NCBI GenBank assembly: GCA_902509555.1
Contig: CABWYS010000005.1
Coordinates: 1 to 63,324, forward strand
Source of the DNA: an uncultured SAR86 cluster bacterium
GTDB lineage: Bacteria; Pseudomonadota; Gammaproteobacteria; Magnimaribacterales; D2472
DNA: 63,324 bases
Reading direction: 5' to 3'
Positions 22,495 to 32,923 of this stretch are shown piece by piece (position 1 is the stretch's first letter; every line of letters begins with the position of its first letter). Under the pieces are notes generated by a model. It was not told the DNA's origin. It ran no database searches and saw only the letters and a program-made list of their open reading frames with translations. Made by a program: the position numbers and the translations under genes.

Positions 22495-25266
22495 ATGAGC
22501 AAAGAATATCGGGATACTTTAAATCTCCCTGAAACTGATTTATCGATGAAAGCTGGTTTGCCCAGAAAAGAGCCAGAAATATTAGAATTTTGGAACTCTA
22601 TTAACCTCTATCAAAAAATTAGAGAGCAAAATGCTCACAAGGAAAAGTTTATTCTTCATGATGGGCCTCCTTATGCCAATGGAGACATTCATTTAGGCCA
22701 TGCAGTTAATAAAACTCTTAAAGACATCACAATAAAATTTCAAAGCATGCTTGGAAAAGATGCGCCATATGTTCCTGGTTGGGATTGTCATGGTTTGCCG
22801 ATCGAATTAAATGTTGAAAAAAAACACGGGAAGGGAAGCGATCTTGTTAGAGATAAAAAATTATTTATCAAAGCTTGCAGAGAATATGCACAATCTCAGG
22901 TTGATAAGCAAAGAAAAGATTTTATTCGATTGGGAATACTGGGTGATTGGGAGAATCCATATCTATCATTAAATAAAAGTTTTGAAGCAGACACTGTTCG
23001 TGCATTAGGAAGAATCATTGCTAATGGACATCTTGAGCAAGGAGAAAAACCTGTCCATTTTTGCATGGATTGCAGATCAGCTTTAGCCGAGGCTGAAGTA
23101 GAGTATCTGGATAAGCAATCTCATTCAATTGATGTCAAGTTTAAAGTGTTACCCCAATCCATTGAGTCGCTTTGCTCAACATTTCAAGTTGATAAAGTTG
23201 AAGAAGCATACTTCGTAATTTGGACGACAACTCCATGGACCATCCCATCAAATGTTGCTGTGTGTATTCATGATGAAATTGAGTATATTTTTGTTAGAGG
23301 CGATAAAGGTCATTTTATTATTGCAAAAGAACTATTGGATGCATGCTCTGATAGATGGGGTATGGAGTTAGAGATTCTTGGATCAGTTTTAGGAAAAGAA
23401 ATTACTGAGATCGTCATGGCTCATCCTTTATATGAAAGGGAATCAAAGCTATTGCACGGAGACCATGTCACCACTGAAAGTGGAACGGGTTGTGTGCATA
23501 CTGCTCCAGCGCACGGGCTGGATGATTATTTTATTTGCATAAAAAATGGTCTTGAATCTGTAAAAGCCTTGGACAATCGCGGCATTTTTAGAGAAGAATT
23601 CGGACCATTGAGCGGCTTAAGCACCAAGAAAGGAGATCCAATTGTTATTGAATTATTGCAGGACAATAACGCATTGCTTGCTCATCAACAATACAATCAT
23701 TCTTATCCACATTGTTGGAGGCATAAGTCACCAGTCATTTTTATGTCAACTCCACAATGGTTTATCTCAATGAATAAATCTGGTCTTAGTGATGGAGCCG
23801 TGAATGCAGTAAAAGATGTTAATTGGGAGCCGAGCTGGGGAGAGGAACGCATTCTTTCAATGCTCGAAGATCGCCCTGATTGGTGTATTTCGAGACAAAG
23901 AAATTGGGGCGTTCCCATTACCTTAATTATTCACAATGAAACAGGTGAAATTCATCCCAAACAGAATCTACTTTTTAATCAAATCGCAGATGTTATTGAG
24001 AAAGAGGGTATCGAGGGTTGGGATAATTTAAGCCTTGATTCCTTGATTGATGATGCCGAGTCCTATTCTAAGGTTTTTGACACCTTGGATGTTTGGTTTG
24101 ACTCAGGTGTAACTCACATGTGTGTTTTAGATAAATTATATGGTGCAGATGTCGTTGCAGATCTCTATCTCGAGGGATCAGATCAGCATAGGGGATGGTT
24201 TCAATCATCCTTACTGACTGGCATTGCAACAAATGGCATGGCTCCTTACCACTCAGTTCTCACTCATGGATTCGTAGTTGATGATGAAGGTAGAAAACAA
24301 TCTAAGTCTTTAGGTAATACTATTTCACCTCAAAAAATTTGGGATACATTGGGCGCTGATATTTTAAGGCTGTGGATTGCTTCAACTGATTTTAGAAGTG
24401 AAATGGTTGCTTCTGATGAGATATTTAAGAGGGTTTCAGACCAATACAGAAGAATCCGAAATACCTTTAGATTTTTATTGGGAAATATCAATGACTTTGA
24501 TGTAAATAAGGATTCTATTGAGCTTAATAATTTACTTGAACTTGATAAATGGGTTTTGTATGAACTTGCTCTTTTACAAGAGGATGTAAAGGAATTTTAT
24601 AAAGCATATTCATATCATCAAGTTATCCAAAGAATACATAATTTTTGTGTCAATCAATTGGGTGGCATTTATCTAGATATCATCAAAGATAGGCAATACA
24701 CCACTCAACAAGATTCTGAGATAAGAAGATCTGCTCAAACTGCAATGCAATTAATCGTTCATCAGCTTGTCGTATTAATCTCGCCTGTCTTATCTTTTAC
24801 AGCTGAGGAGATCTGGCAAGGCAACGATGTTCTTTTGGCAGAGGCAGACTCAGTATTTTTAACAACCTTAAAAGATTTAGAAAGTTTTAACAGTGATCTT
24901 TCAAATGCAGATTGGAGGAGAATGCTTGAGATCAAAGAAGATGTTAATCAAAGCATTGAAGAGTCCAGAGCTGGTGGAGTAATTAAGGGCTCATTGGATG
25001 CTTCAATTGAGTTAATTCTTAATTCCGATGATTTTAACTTAGTGAATAATCTTGCATCAGAAATGCATTTCTTTTTAATAGTGTCAGAGTGCACCATTCT
25101 TCAAGGAGATTCTTTAAAAATATCTGTATCTAAATCATCTGCAGAAAAATGTGTGAGATGTTGGCATAGAAATAAATCAGTTGGTTCTAGTAACAAGCAT
25201 CCAGAATTATGTAATAGGTGTTTAGAGAACCTAGATGGTCCAGGAGAGGATAGAAGATTTGCTTAG
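22495..25266 (+). CDS. ileS: Isoleucyl-tRNA synthetase
   Basis: This class I synthetase charges tRNA-Ile. The 923 residues (E. coli 938) contain the HIGH-type motif in GDIHLGHAVNK, the Rossmann core, the editing domain (including WTTTPWTIPSNVAVC and GTGCVHTAPAHG) and a C-terminal zinc finger with CVRCW and CNRC. The signature loop at 601-605 reads KQSKS where most family members have KMSKS. The gene follows ribF by 6 bases and overlaps lspA by 32 bases, so the last zinc-finger codons double as the lspA start region. Confidence 0.98.
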   Translation: MSKEYRDTLNLPETDLSMKAGLPRKEPEILEFWNSINLYQKIREQNAHKEKFILHDGPPYANGDIHLGHAVNKTLKDITIKFQSMLGKDAPYVPGWDCHGLPIELNVEKKHGKGSDLVRDKKLFIKACREYAQSQVDKQRKDFIRLGILGDWENPYLSLNKSFEADTVRALGRIIANGHLEQGEKPVHFCMDCRSALAEAEVEYLDKQSHSIDVKFKVLPQSIESLCSTFQVDKVEEAYFVIWTTTPWTIPSNVAVCIHDEIEYIFVRGDKGHFIIAKELLDACSDRWGMELEILGSVLGKEITEIVMAHPLYERESKLLHGDHVTTESGTGCVHTAPAHGLDDYFICIKNGLESVKALDNRGIFREEFGPLSGLSTKKGDPIVIELLQDNNALLAHQQYNHSYPHCWRHKSPVIFMSTPQWFISMNKSGLSDGAVNAVKDVNWEPSWGEERILSMLEDRPDWCISRQRNWGVPITLIIHNETGEIHPKQNLLFNQIADVIEKEGIEGWDNLSLDSLIDDAESYSKVFDTLDVWFDSGVTHMCVLDKLYGADVVADLYLEGSDQHRGWFQSSLLTGIATNGMAPYHSVLTHGFVVDDEGRKQSKSLGNTISPQKIWDTLGADILRLWIASTDFRSEMVASDEIFKRVSDQYRRIRNTFRFLLGNINDFDVNKDSIELNNLLELDKWVLYELALLQEDVKEFYKAYSYHQVIQRIHNFCVNQLGGIYLDIIKDRQYTTQQDSEIRRSAQTAMQLIVHQLVVLISPVLSFTAEEIWQGNDVLLAEADSVFLTTLKDLESFNSDLSNADWRRMLEIKEDVNQSIEESRAGGVIKGSLDASIELILNSDDFNLVNNLASEMHFFLIVSECTILQGDSLKISVSKSSAEKCVRCWHRNKSVGSSNKHPELCNRCLENLDGPGEDRRFA

Positions 25267-25735
25267 TATTAAACAAGGCTATCTTGCTATATTTTTCTTA
25301 ATTGTAATTGACTTAGTATCAAAATTTGTTGCTGAAGAAAACTTAGTCTTTGGAGAGGCAATCCCGATGATACCAATATTAGATTTATTACTGGTATTCA
25401 ACTCAGGCATAGCTTTTAGTATTTTTGATTTTAATAATAATGTATTTAGTTTTGGTTTATCTCTCTTTGGATTAATGATTGTTGCTTATCTTCATTCATT
25501 ATATAAAAGTGAAGGATCTTCTATTAATCGTATTTCTTTGATCTTGATTATTGCTGGAGCGCTTGGAAATATTCTTGATAGATTTCCAGATGGGGTGGTA
25601 ACTGATTTTTTATTTTTTCATATTGGCAATACTTCATTTTTTATTTTTAATTTCGCTGATGCTTTTATTTCAATTGGCGCTGCTGTATTTTTCTTGACAG
25701 AGTTTAAAAAATTTCTTCAAAATAGATCTCGATGA
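25235..25735 (+). CDS. lspA: Lipoprotein signal peptidase II
   Basis: LspA is an inner-membrane aspartic protease that removes signal peptides from diacylglyceryl-modified prolipoproteins. The 166 residues contain four hydrophobic segments, the family motifs IDLVSK and VFNSGIAFSIF, and both catalytic aspartates: Asp124 in VVTDFLFFH and Asp142 in FNFADAFIS, almost the same numbers as E. coli. The ATG at 25235 lies inside ileS; an in-frame TTG at 25259 is an alternative start that still overlaps ileS. The stop overlaps the ispH start by 4 bases (ATGA). Confidence 0.95.
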   Translation: MVQERIEDLLSIKQGYLAIFFLIVIDLVSKFVAEENLVFGEAIPMIPILDLLLVFNSGIAFSIFDFNNNVFSFGLSLFGLMIVAYLHSLYKSEGSSINRISLILIIAGALGNILDRFPDGVVTDFLFFHIGNTSFFIFNFADAFISIGAAVFFLTEFKKFLQNRSR

Positions 25736-26673
25736 AGACCAAAGTTTTATTGGCGAACCCAAGAGGATTTTGCGCAGGAGTAGATCGAGCTATTGATATC
25801 GTTAACCAAGCTTTAAAAAAATTTGGGCCACCTATCTATGTTCGCCATGAAGTTGTTCATAATAAGACTGTGGTAGACGAATTAAAGTCAAAAGGTGTCA
25901 TATTTGTTGATGAACTTAGCGAAGTCCCCCAATCATCTCATGTTATTTTTAGTGCTCATGGGGTATCTGAAAAGGTTGAAAAAGAAGCTGAAGAATTTAA
26001 CTTACTCTCTTTCGATGCTACATGCCCTCTAGTAACCAAGGTTCATAGTGAGGTTCAACGCCATGTCAGGGCCGGCAGAGATATTATTTTAATTGGCCAT
26101 GAGGGACACCCTGAAGTAGAGGGAACACTTGGAAGACACAATCCCATCGACTCAAATAGCAAAATTTATCTAGTTCAAGATGAGGAAGAAGCCAGATCAT
26201 TAACGGTTTCTCAGTCTGAAAATCTTGCATATGTTACACAAACGACCCTCAGTCTCGATGATACTATCGCTATAGTAAAAATCTTATATGAACTATTTCC
26301 TAAAATTCTAAAACCAAAAAGCGATGATATTTGTTATGCAACTCAAAATAGACAAGATGCAGTTAAGCAACTTGCTCTAGAGAGTGAGTTTATTGTTGTT
26401 ATTGGCTCAAGAAATAGCTCTAACTCCAACCGCTTAAAAGAGCTAGCTGAGAAGTGTGGCGCTAGTTCTGTCTTGATAGATGGCGCTGAGGAGCTAGATT
26501 TTAAATCTTTGTCTCAATATAAAAGTATTGGTATAACAGCTGGAGCATCCGCACCAGAATCAATTGTTCAGAGTGTGGTGAAAGCAATTAGCCTTGAGTT
26601 AAATACTGTTGCCGAAGAGCTAGGCGAAAATAATGAAAATATATATTTTAGACTGCCTCCTGAATTACGCTGA
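25732..26673 (+). CDS. ispH: 4-hydroxy-3-methylbut-2-enyl diphosphate reductase
   Basis: IspH performs the last step of the MEP isoprenoid pathway, reducing HMBPP to IPP and DMAPP through a [4Fe-4S] cluster. The three cluster cysteines are Cys14 (PRGFCAGVDRA), Cys98 (DATCPLVTKVH) and Cys201 (DDICYATQNRQ). The conserved histidine motifs EVVHN and GHEGHPE and the TQTTLS stretch are present. Length is 313 residues (E. coli 316). Start overlap with lspA (ATGA) and the classical lspA-ispH linkage support the call. It ends the murJ-to-ispH operon; a 70-base gap follows. Confidence 0.98.
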   Translation: MKTKVLLANPRGFCAGVDRAIDIVNQALKKFGPPIYVRHEVVHNKTVVDELKSKGVIFVDELSEVPQSSHVIFSAHGVSEKVEKEAEEFNLLSFDATCPLVTKVHSEVQRHVRAGRDIILIGHEGHPEVEGTLGRHNPIDSNSKIYLVQDEEEARSLTVSQSENLAYVTQTTLSLDDTIAIVKILYELFPKILKPKSDDICYATQNRQDAVKQLALESEFIVVIGSRNSSNSNRLKELAEKCGASSVLIDGAEELDFKSLSQYKSIGITAGASAPESIVQSVVKAISLELNTVAEELGENNENIYFRLPPELR

Positions 26674-26743
26674 TTCAAAAGATAAAAAAATTTTATGTCT
26701 TAAATATCATCCATTACACTGTTTATATGTCTAGAGGAAAAAT

Positions 26744-27280
26744 ATGATCTCGCATGATGGCATTATTGATGTTGCAGAATTTTGCCCATCTCCTAATTTT
26801 GATGAAAGACCAAATAATGTTGCAATTGATTTAATCGTGATACACGCAATTAGCCTTCCAGTTGGAAGTTATAACACTCAATTAATTAAAGATTTATTTT
26901 TAAACTGCTTAGATCCAGGTAAAGATAAGTTTTTAGGATCGATCAAGGATCTCAAAGTTTCTTCCCATTTTTTAATTACGCGCAAAGGAGCATTAATTCA
27001 GTTTGTATCTACTGATAAGAGAGCTTGGCATGCTGGTATTTCTAATTATCAAGGCAGGGAGTACTGCAATGACTTCTCAATTGGTATTGAGTTAGAAGGC
27101 TGCGATGAAGAGGAGTTTGAGCAGAGTCAATATCACTCTTTATCTAGACTTATTAATTTTTTATCCATCGATTTGCAAATTAACAAAACAAATATTGTGG
27201 GTCATGCAGACATAGCTCCAGGTAGAAAAACAGATCCAGGACCATTTTTTGATTGGACTTTATTGCAATCAATGCTATGA
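26744..27280 (+). CDS. ampD: 1,6-anhydro-N-acetylmuramyl-L-alanine amidase
   Basis: AmpD is a cytoplasmic zinc amidase that removes the peptide from anhydro-muropeptides during cell-wall recycling. The 178 residues keep the three zinc ligands at exactly the numbers known for Citrobacter AmpD: His34 (VIHAIS), His154 (GHADIAPG) and Asp164 (KTDPGPFFDW). There is no signal peptide, as expected for the cytosolic form. The next gene is the muropeptide permease, whose ATG at 27277 overlaps the ampD stop (ATGA), so importer and amidase are made together. No ampC or ampR is present in the window. Confidence 0.97.
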   Translation: MISHDGIIDVAEFCPSPNFDERPNNVAIDLIVIHAISLPVGSYNTQLIKDLFLNCLDPGKDKFLGSIKDLKVSSHFLITRKGALIQFVSTDKRAWHAGISNYQGREYCNDFSIGIELEGCDEEEFEQSQYHSLSRLINFLSIDLQINKTNIVGHADIAPGRKTDPGPFFDWTLLQSML

Positions 27281-28521
27281 GAAGAAAATTAATAGGTATC
27301 TTGTTGCTTGGCTTTGCTTCAGGCCTTCCTTATATGCTTGTTTTTTCAACGCTAACAGCTTGGCTGAGAGATGTTGGTATTTCTTTAACTGAAATTGGTT
27401 TTTTTGCATGGCTAGTCCTTACGTACTCATTAAAATTTTTATGGGCACCATTTATCGATAGATATTCAGTTCTAGGATTTAAAGTTTTTGGAAAAAGAAG
27501 GGGGTGGATTCTTTTTTCTCAATCGGTAATATTTCTGTCATTAATTAGCATGAGTTTGATAGACCCCCTTCAAAATATTCAATTGTTAGCATTGTTTGCA
27601 TTTTTTGCTGCCTTTTTTGGTTCGATTCAAGATGTTGCTGTAGACGCCTTAAGAATTGAGATTGGTGAGGCAAAAGAGCAAGGTGATTTAGCAGCGAGTT
27701 ATCAGCTAGGATACCGAGTTGCAATTCTTGTCGCTACATCTATGGCATTAATTTTTGCTGATTTATACAGTTGGGCTTATGTATATCAATTAATGGGTAT
27801 TCTGATGTTGATAGGATCAGCAGGAGCATTGATTTGTTATGAGCCAAACAATCAGGAAATTGCTATTTTAAGATTTGATGAAGCGCTTTTGGGGGCTTTC
27901 AAAGACTTTTTTAATCGCTTTGGTTTATGGTCAGCAGCCTTGCTTTTGTTAATAATTTCAACATATAGGCTAACCGACATTGTCATGGGGCCTATGGCAA
28001 TGCCTTTCTATTTAGATTTAGGATTTTCAAAAACCGAAATAGGAGCTCTTGTTAAAACTATAGCTCTTTTTGGATCAGTGATAGGTTTTTTTATTGGCGG
28101 TTTATTAATAAAAAGAATTTCTTTATTTAATGCGCTGTTATTTGGAGGTTTATGTGTCTTATTTACTAATTTATTTTTTGCCTATGTTGCGAGCGCCCAA
28201 GCAAATATCTCTCTTTTATCTTTAATTGTTGGTTTAGATAGTTTTGCAGCTGGTTTGGTCGGAACAGTGAATATTGCTTTTTTAACTAGCTTGGTTTCAA
28301 AAAAATTTACTGCTGTTCAATATGCTATGTTGACATCATTCATGATGCTTCCTGGAAAATTTTTTAGCGGTTTTTCAGGTATTTTGGCTGATTATTATGT
28401 ATCAATTTCATCATTAGAGACTGGTTGGGCGTACTTTTTTTATACTACTTCGGCTATGTCTATTCCCGCATTGTTATTAATTATGATTTATAAAAAAAAT
28501 TATGCTGCTAATTCAGCATAG
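27277..28521 (+). CDS. ampG: Muropeptide permease AmpG (MFS)
   Basis: This is a 12-segment major-facilitator protein that imports GlcNAc-anhydroMurNAc peptides for recycling. The N-terminus MRRKLIGILLLGFASGLPYM and the later APFIDR and SIQDVAVDALRIE are typical of AmpG; the RRGW segment follows the first loop. I place the start at the ATG at 27277, which overlaps the ampD stop, rather than the in-frame TTG at 27253; this gives 414 residues beginning MRRKLIG. The gene overlaps the small VanZ-like gene by 20 bases. Confidence 0.93.
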   Translation: MRRKLIGILLLGFASGLPYMLVFSTLTAWLRDVGISLTEIGFFAWLVLTYSLKFLWAPFIDRYSVLGFKVFGKRRGWILFSQSVIFLSLISMSLIDPLQNIQLLALFAFFAAFFGSIQDVAVDALRIEIGEAKEQGDLAASYQLGYRVAILVATSMALIFADLYSWAYVYQLMGILMLIGSAGALICYEPNNQEIAILRFDEALLGAFKDFFNRFGLWSAALLLLIISTYRLTDIVMGPMAMPFYLDLGFSKTEIGALVKTIALFGSVIGFFIGGLLIKRISLFNALLFGGLCVLFTNLFFAYVASAQANISLLSLIVGLDSFAAGLVGTVNIAFLTSLVSKKFTAVQYAMLTSFMMLPGKFFSGFSGILADYYVSISSLETGWAYFFYTTSAMSIPALLLIMIYKKNYAANSA

Positions 28522-28852
28522 CTTTAGGTTCATTTTAGGAATTTCTATAGTATTAATATCAATTCTTTCTATTCAAGAGATTGAGTTCGAACCCTCAATT
28601 AATCTTGGTGATAAACTTATCCACTTTTCATGTTTTTTGTATCTAACCATTATTAGCTGGCTGGGCAGAATTATTTACAAGGAATTATGGCTTTATGTTA
28701 TAGTCCTCGCCTACGGAATTTTGATTGAGATAGTGCAGATATATATACCTTATCGATCTTTTGAATTTTTAGATATTTTTGCTGATTTCTTAGGAATTTT
28801 AGCAGGTAGCTTCTTTATAAATTTCTTTAAAGATTTATATCCAAAGTATTGA
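28502..28852 (+). CDS. VanZ-like small membrane protein
   Basis: The 116-residue protein has about four hydrophobic segments and the VanZ-family features LGDKLIHFSCFLYLT and a later YGILIEIVQIYIPYR with FEFLDIFADFLG. VanZ confers teicoplanin resistance in enterococci, but the chromosomal family is broad and its role is unsettled. It overlaps ampG by 20 bases and so is probably in the ampD-ampG transcript, suggesting a cell-envelope role. Function beyond family membership is not assignable. Confidence 0.8.
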   Translation: MLLIQHSFRFILGISIVLISILSIQEIEFEPSINLGDKLIHFSCFLYLTIISWLGRIIYKELWLYVIVLAYGILIEIVQIYIPYRSFEFLDIFADFLGILAGSFFINFFKDLYPKY

Positions 28853-28931
28853 ATTAATTTTTTTAAGCCATAAATAACCCTTAGCCTTTAGTTATAAGGA
28901 TTATTGTTATTTTTAAAGTAGGAGATTTGCA

Positions 28932-29219
28932 ATGAAATTGAAACCTTTACACGATAAAGTTTTAGTTAAAAGAACAGACGAAGAACAAACCACGCCTGGT
29001 GGAATTGTTCTACCTGGCTCAGCCACAGAAAAGCCTTCTCAGGGAGAAGTAGTTGCTGTAGGACCTGGAAAGATGCAGGACAATGGAGAGGTTTCTCCAA
29101 TGGGCGTTAAAGTTGGTGACTTAGTAATATTTGGTCAGTATGGCGGAAACGAGGTAAAAATAGATGGTGATGAATATCTTATGCTCAGTGAGAGCGATAT
29201 TTACGGCATTTTCAGTTAA
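28932..29219 (+). CDS. groES: Co-chaperonin GroES
   Basis: GroES is the 10-kDa lid of the GroEL folding chamber. The 95 residues include [14 protein letters not shown], the mobile-loop region [21 protein letters not shown] and the conserved VLIFGQYG-like segment [13 protein letters not shown] clear AGGAG ribosome-binding site lies 7 bases before the ATG. The 79-base leader shows neither a CIRCE element nor a recognisable sigma-32 consensus. groEL follows after 32 bases. Confidence 0.98.
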   Translation: MKLKPLHDKVLVKRTDEEQTTPGGIVLPGSATEKPSQGEVVAVGPGKMQDNGEVSPMGVKVGDLVIFGQYGGNEVKIDGDEYLMLSESDIYGIFS

Positions 29220-29239
29220 ACAATTTAATCAATAATTAG

Positions 29240-30904
<1,665 letters not shown>

Positions 30905-30921
30905 GCCATTTTCTGAAATAT

Positions 30922-30954
30922 AAAAAAAACGGGGTTTCTTCCCCGTTTTTTTTT
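30922..30954 (+). terminator. Rho-independent terminator of groESL
   Basis: A run of eight A then ACGGGG, a six-base loop (TTTCTT), CCCCGT and a run of eight or more T. The GC stem is continuous and the A and T runs extend the pairing. It lies 18 bases after the groEL stop codon. Confidence 0.95.
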
Positions 30955-31003
30955 GCAAGATATATAATTATTTAATCACAACTTTAATTTTAGGAGTTTA
31001 AAT

Positions 31004-31633
31004 ATGGAAGCGTATCTTGGAGCAGTGCTAATCAGATTTGCTCATATTCTTTTTGGAGTACTTTGGATTGGGTTACTTTATTATTTTAATTTTGTTCAAA
31101 CAGAATATTTTAAAGAGTCAGAAGCCTCCGCAAAGTCAGATGTGGTCCAGAAATTAGTACCAAATGCTTTATGGTATTTTAGATGGGCAGCAGCGTTTAC
31201 ATTTTTTACCGGTTTATATTTGCTTTATTGGTTAAGTATTACAGTTAACATAGGTATTGTATTGGGCGCAGTAATGGCTTCATTCATGGCCGCAAATGTA
31301 TGGTTTGTAATTTGGCCAAATCAAAAGAAAGTTATTGCTGGCGCTCCTGATGCGGCAGATGCTGGCGCAAAAGCAGGATTGGCTTCACGTACTAATACTT
31401 TATTTTCATTGCCAATGCTTTACTTAATGGTCTATTCTGCACACGGTGGAGCTCTACCAATGATTGCTGAAACTAGTATGAATGGTCTTTGGATTGGTTT
31501 AGCAATTATTTTGCTAATTGAGGCAAATGCGTTATTTGGTAAAATGAATGCAATGATTAATTCGGTAAAAGCAGTTATTCACTCAGGTGTTTTACTTACA
31601 GTAGTATTTGGGCTTTTGGTTCATTACCTGTAA
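31004..31633 (+). CDS. PuuD-like (urate hydroxylase membrane domain family) protein
   Basis: The 209-residue membrane protein has about six hydrophobic segments. Its N-terminus (LIRFAHILFGVLWIGLLYYFN) and the ALWYFRWAAAFTFFTGLYLLYW segment resemble the membrane domain of PuuD-type urate hydroxylase, a family with conserved histidines in the membrane. The C-terminal cytochrome c domain of full-length PuuD is absent. No purine-catabolism gene is near, so a urate function is doubtful; similar stand-alone proteins of unknown role are found in marine bacteria. An AGGAG site lies before the ATG. It is monocistronic, between two terminators. Confidence 0.7.
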   Translation: MEAYLGAVLIRFAHILFGVLWIGLLYYFNFVQTEYFKESEASAKSDVVQKLVPNALWYFRWAAAFTFFTGLYLLYWLSITVNIGIVLGAVMASFMAANVWFVIWPNQKKVIAGAPDAADAGAKAGLASRTNTLFSLPMLYLMVYSAHGGALPMIAETSMNGLWIGLAIILLIEANALFGKMNAMINSVKAVIHSGVLLTVVFGLLVHYL

Positions 31634-31652
31634 TTCTTGAAGGTTTTTTTAC

Positions 31653-31680
31653 AAAGGAGAGCCTAGCTCTCCTTTTTTTT
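31653..31680. terminator. Bidirectional intrinsic terminator
   Basis: The stem AAAGGAGAGC, a three-base loop CTA and GCTCTCCTTT are followed by a T run on the plus strand; the A residues on the left side serve as a shorter T run on the minus strand. It ends the 31004 gene from the left. On the minus strand the hairpin includes the last codons of the corB-like gene (stop at 31663-31665), so coding sequence and terminator overlap. Confidence 0.85.
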
Positions 31681-32916
31681 AATCTTTACTTTCTCAATTG
31701 AATTATCTTCTATATTTAATATTTCTATTCTGTAGTTACCAATTTCTAGGCAGACATTCTCTTGAGGAATTTGATCTAAGAAATCGGTAATTGTTCCATT
31801 GATAGTTTTTGAGCCATCTTCATCAATATCCCAATTCATAAAGCTATTTAATTCTCTGATTTTTGAATTGCCATCCGCTATAACAGTTCCATCTTTCTTT
31901 ATCAGAAACTCTTTCTCTAGTTCTGCTTTAGCAGCACCAAACTTTCCTACTATTTCTGTAAAAATATCCTCCATAGTTAAAAGGCCTTGGATTTCACCAT
32001 ACTCATCAACCACCAAAGAAAGGTTGCTATCTTTTTTTTGGAATTGACTTAACTGTGTCGAAATAGTTGTAGATTGAGATATAAATGTTGTATCAAAGAG
32101 AATGCTTTTAATATCATATCCAGCCTCTAATGCTTCTATGAATTGGTGAGAGTCTTTAAGATGAAGCATGCCTATAACGTGATCAATAGATTTTTTGTAA
32201 ACCGGTAACCTACTGTAATAAGATGAACCAATAATTGTTTGCGCAGCCTCAATGCTTTGTGAGATATCGATGCCAATAATTTCAGCATGAGGAGTCATAA
32301 TATCCTCGACTGTTAATTCTTCCATACCCAAGATTGATGAGAGCATTTCTCGGGATTGATTTGGGATTAAATCACCATGTTCATCGAGTAATGTTCTTAA
32401 TTCATCTGAGTTTAAATTATCATTAGTGGCTGACTGCATTGGATCAACATTGAATATTTTAAGTATTCTTGAGCTAAGAATATTTGTAAGCCAGACAAGT
32501 GGCTTAAAAATAATTACTAATAATTTTAGGAGCCATGAAGATTTGGTAGCAAATTTTTCTGGGTATACGCTTGCAATAGTTTTTGGAGTGATTTCAGAAA
32601 AAATTAGGATAATAAGAGTCAGAATGATTGAGCCAAGCAACACATTCCCATCAAAATAATCGATCATTATTATAGTAACTATTGCTGAAGCTAGAATATT
32701 GGCAAAATTATTGCCAATTAATATTGATGCAAGTAATACATCTGGTCTTTGAAGCAATTTTAAAGCCCTCATAGCACCTTTGGAGCGCTTGGATATGTTT
32801 CTTAATTTAACTTTGTTTGAAGCCATCATCCCAGTCTCAGAACCAGATGAAAACGCTGAAAAAATTAACAGTACAATTAGTACTAGAAATAAAAAAGAAA
32901 TTGAATTAGTGCTCAA
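31663..32916 (-). CDS. CorB/HlyC-CorC family membrane protein (CNNM and CBS domains)
   Basis: The 417-residue protein has an N-terminal CNNM (DUF21) membrane domain of about 170 residues with SAFSSGSETGMMASNKVKLR and GNNFANILASAIVT. Two CBS motifs follow (VEDIMTPHAEIIGI onward, and DEYGEIQGLLTMEDIFTEIVG). A C-terminal CorC_HlyC domain starts near KDGTVIADGNSKIRELN. The family handles magnesium or other divalent cations; E. coli YfjD/CorB is the closest in layout. It lies 7 bases downstream of the ypjD-like gene, the same pairing as ypjD-yfjD of E. coli beside the rpsP operon. Confidence 0.9.
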   Translation of the reverse strand: MSTNSISFLFLVLIVLLIFSAFSSGSETGMMASNKVKLRNISKRSKGAMRALKLLQRPDVLLASILIGNNFANILASAIVTIIMIDYFDGNVLLGSIILTLIILIFSEITPKTIASVYPEKFATKSSWLLKLLVIIFKPLVWLTNILSSRILKIFNVDPMQSATNDNLNSDELRTLLDEHGDLIPNQSREMLSSILGMEELTVEDIMTPHAEIIGIDISQSIEAAQTIIGSSYYSRLPVYKKSIDHVIGMLHLKDSHQFIEALEAGYDIKSILFDTTFISQSTTISTQLSQFQKKDSNLSLVVDEYGEIQGLLTMEDIFTEIVGKFGAAKAELEKEFLIKKDGTVIADGNSKIRELNSFMNWDIDEDGSKTINGTITDFLDQIPQENVCLEIGNYRIEILNIEDNSIEKVKIKKKES

Positions 32917-32923
32917 GAAGAAT

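Noticed and set aside
28853-28931. Heat-shock promoter or CIRCE operator ahead of groES
   Set aside because: No CIRCE palindrome and no CTTGAA/CCCCAT-type sigma-32 pair was visible.
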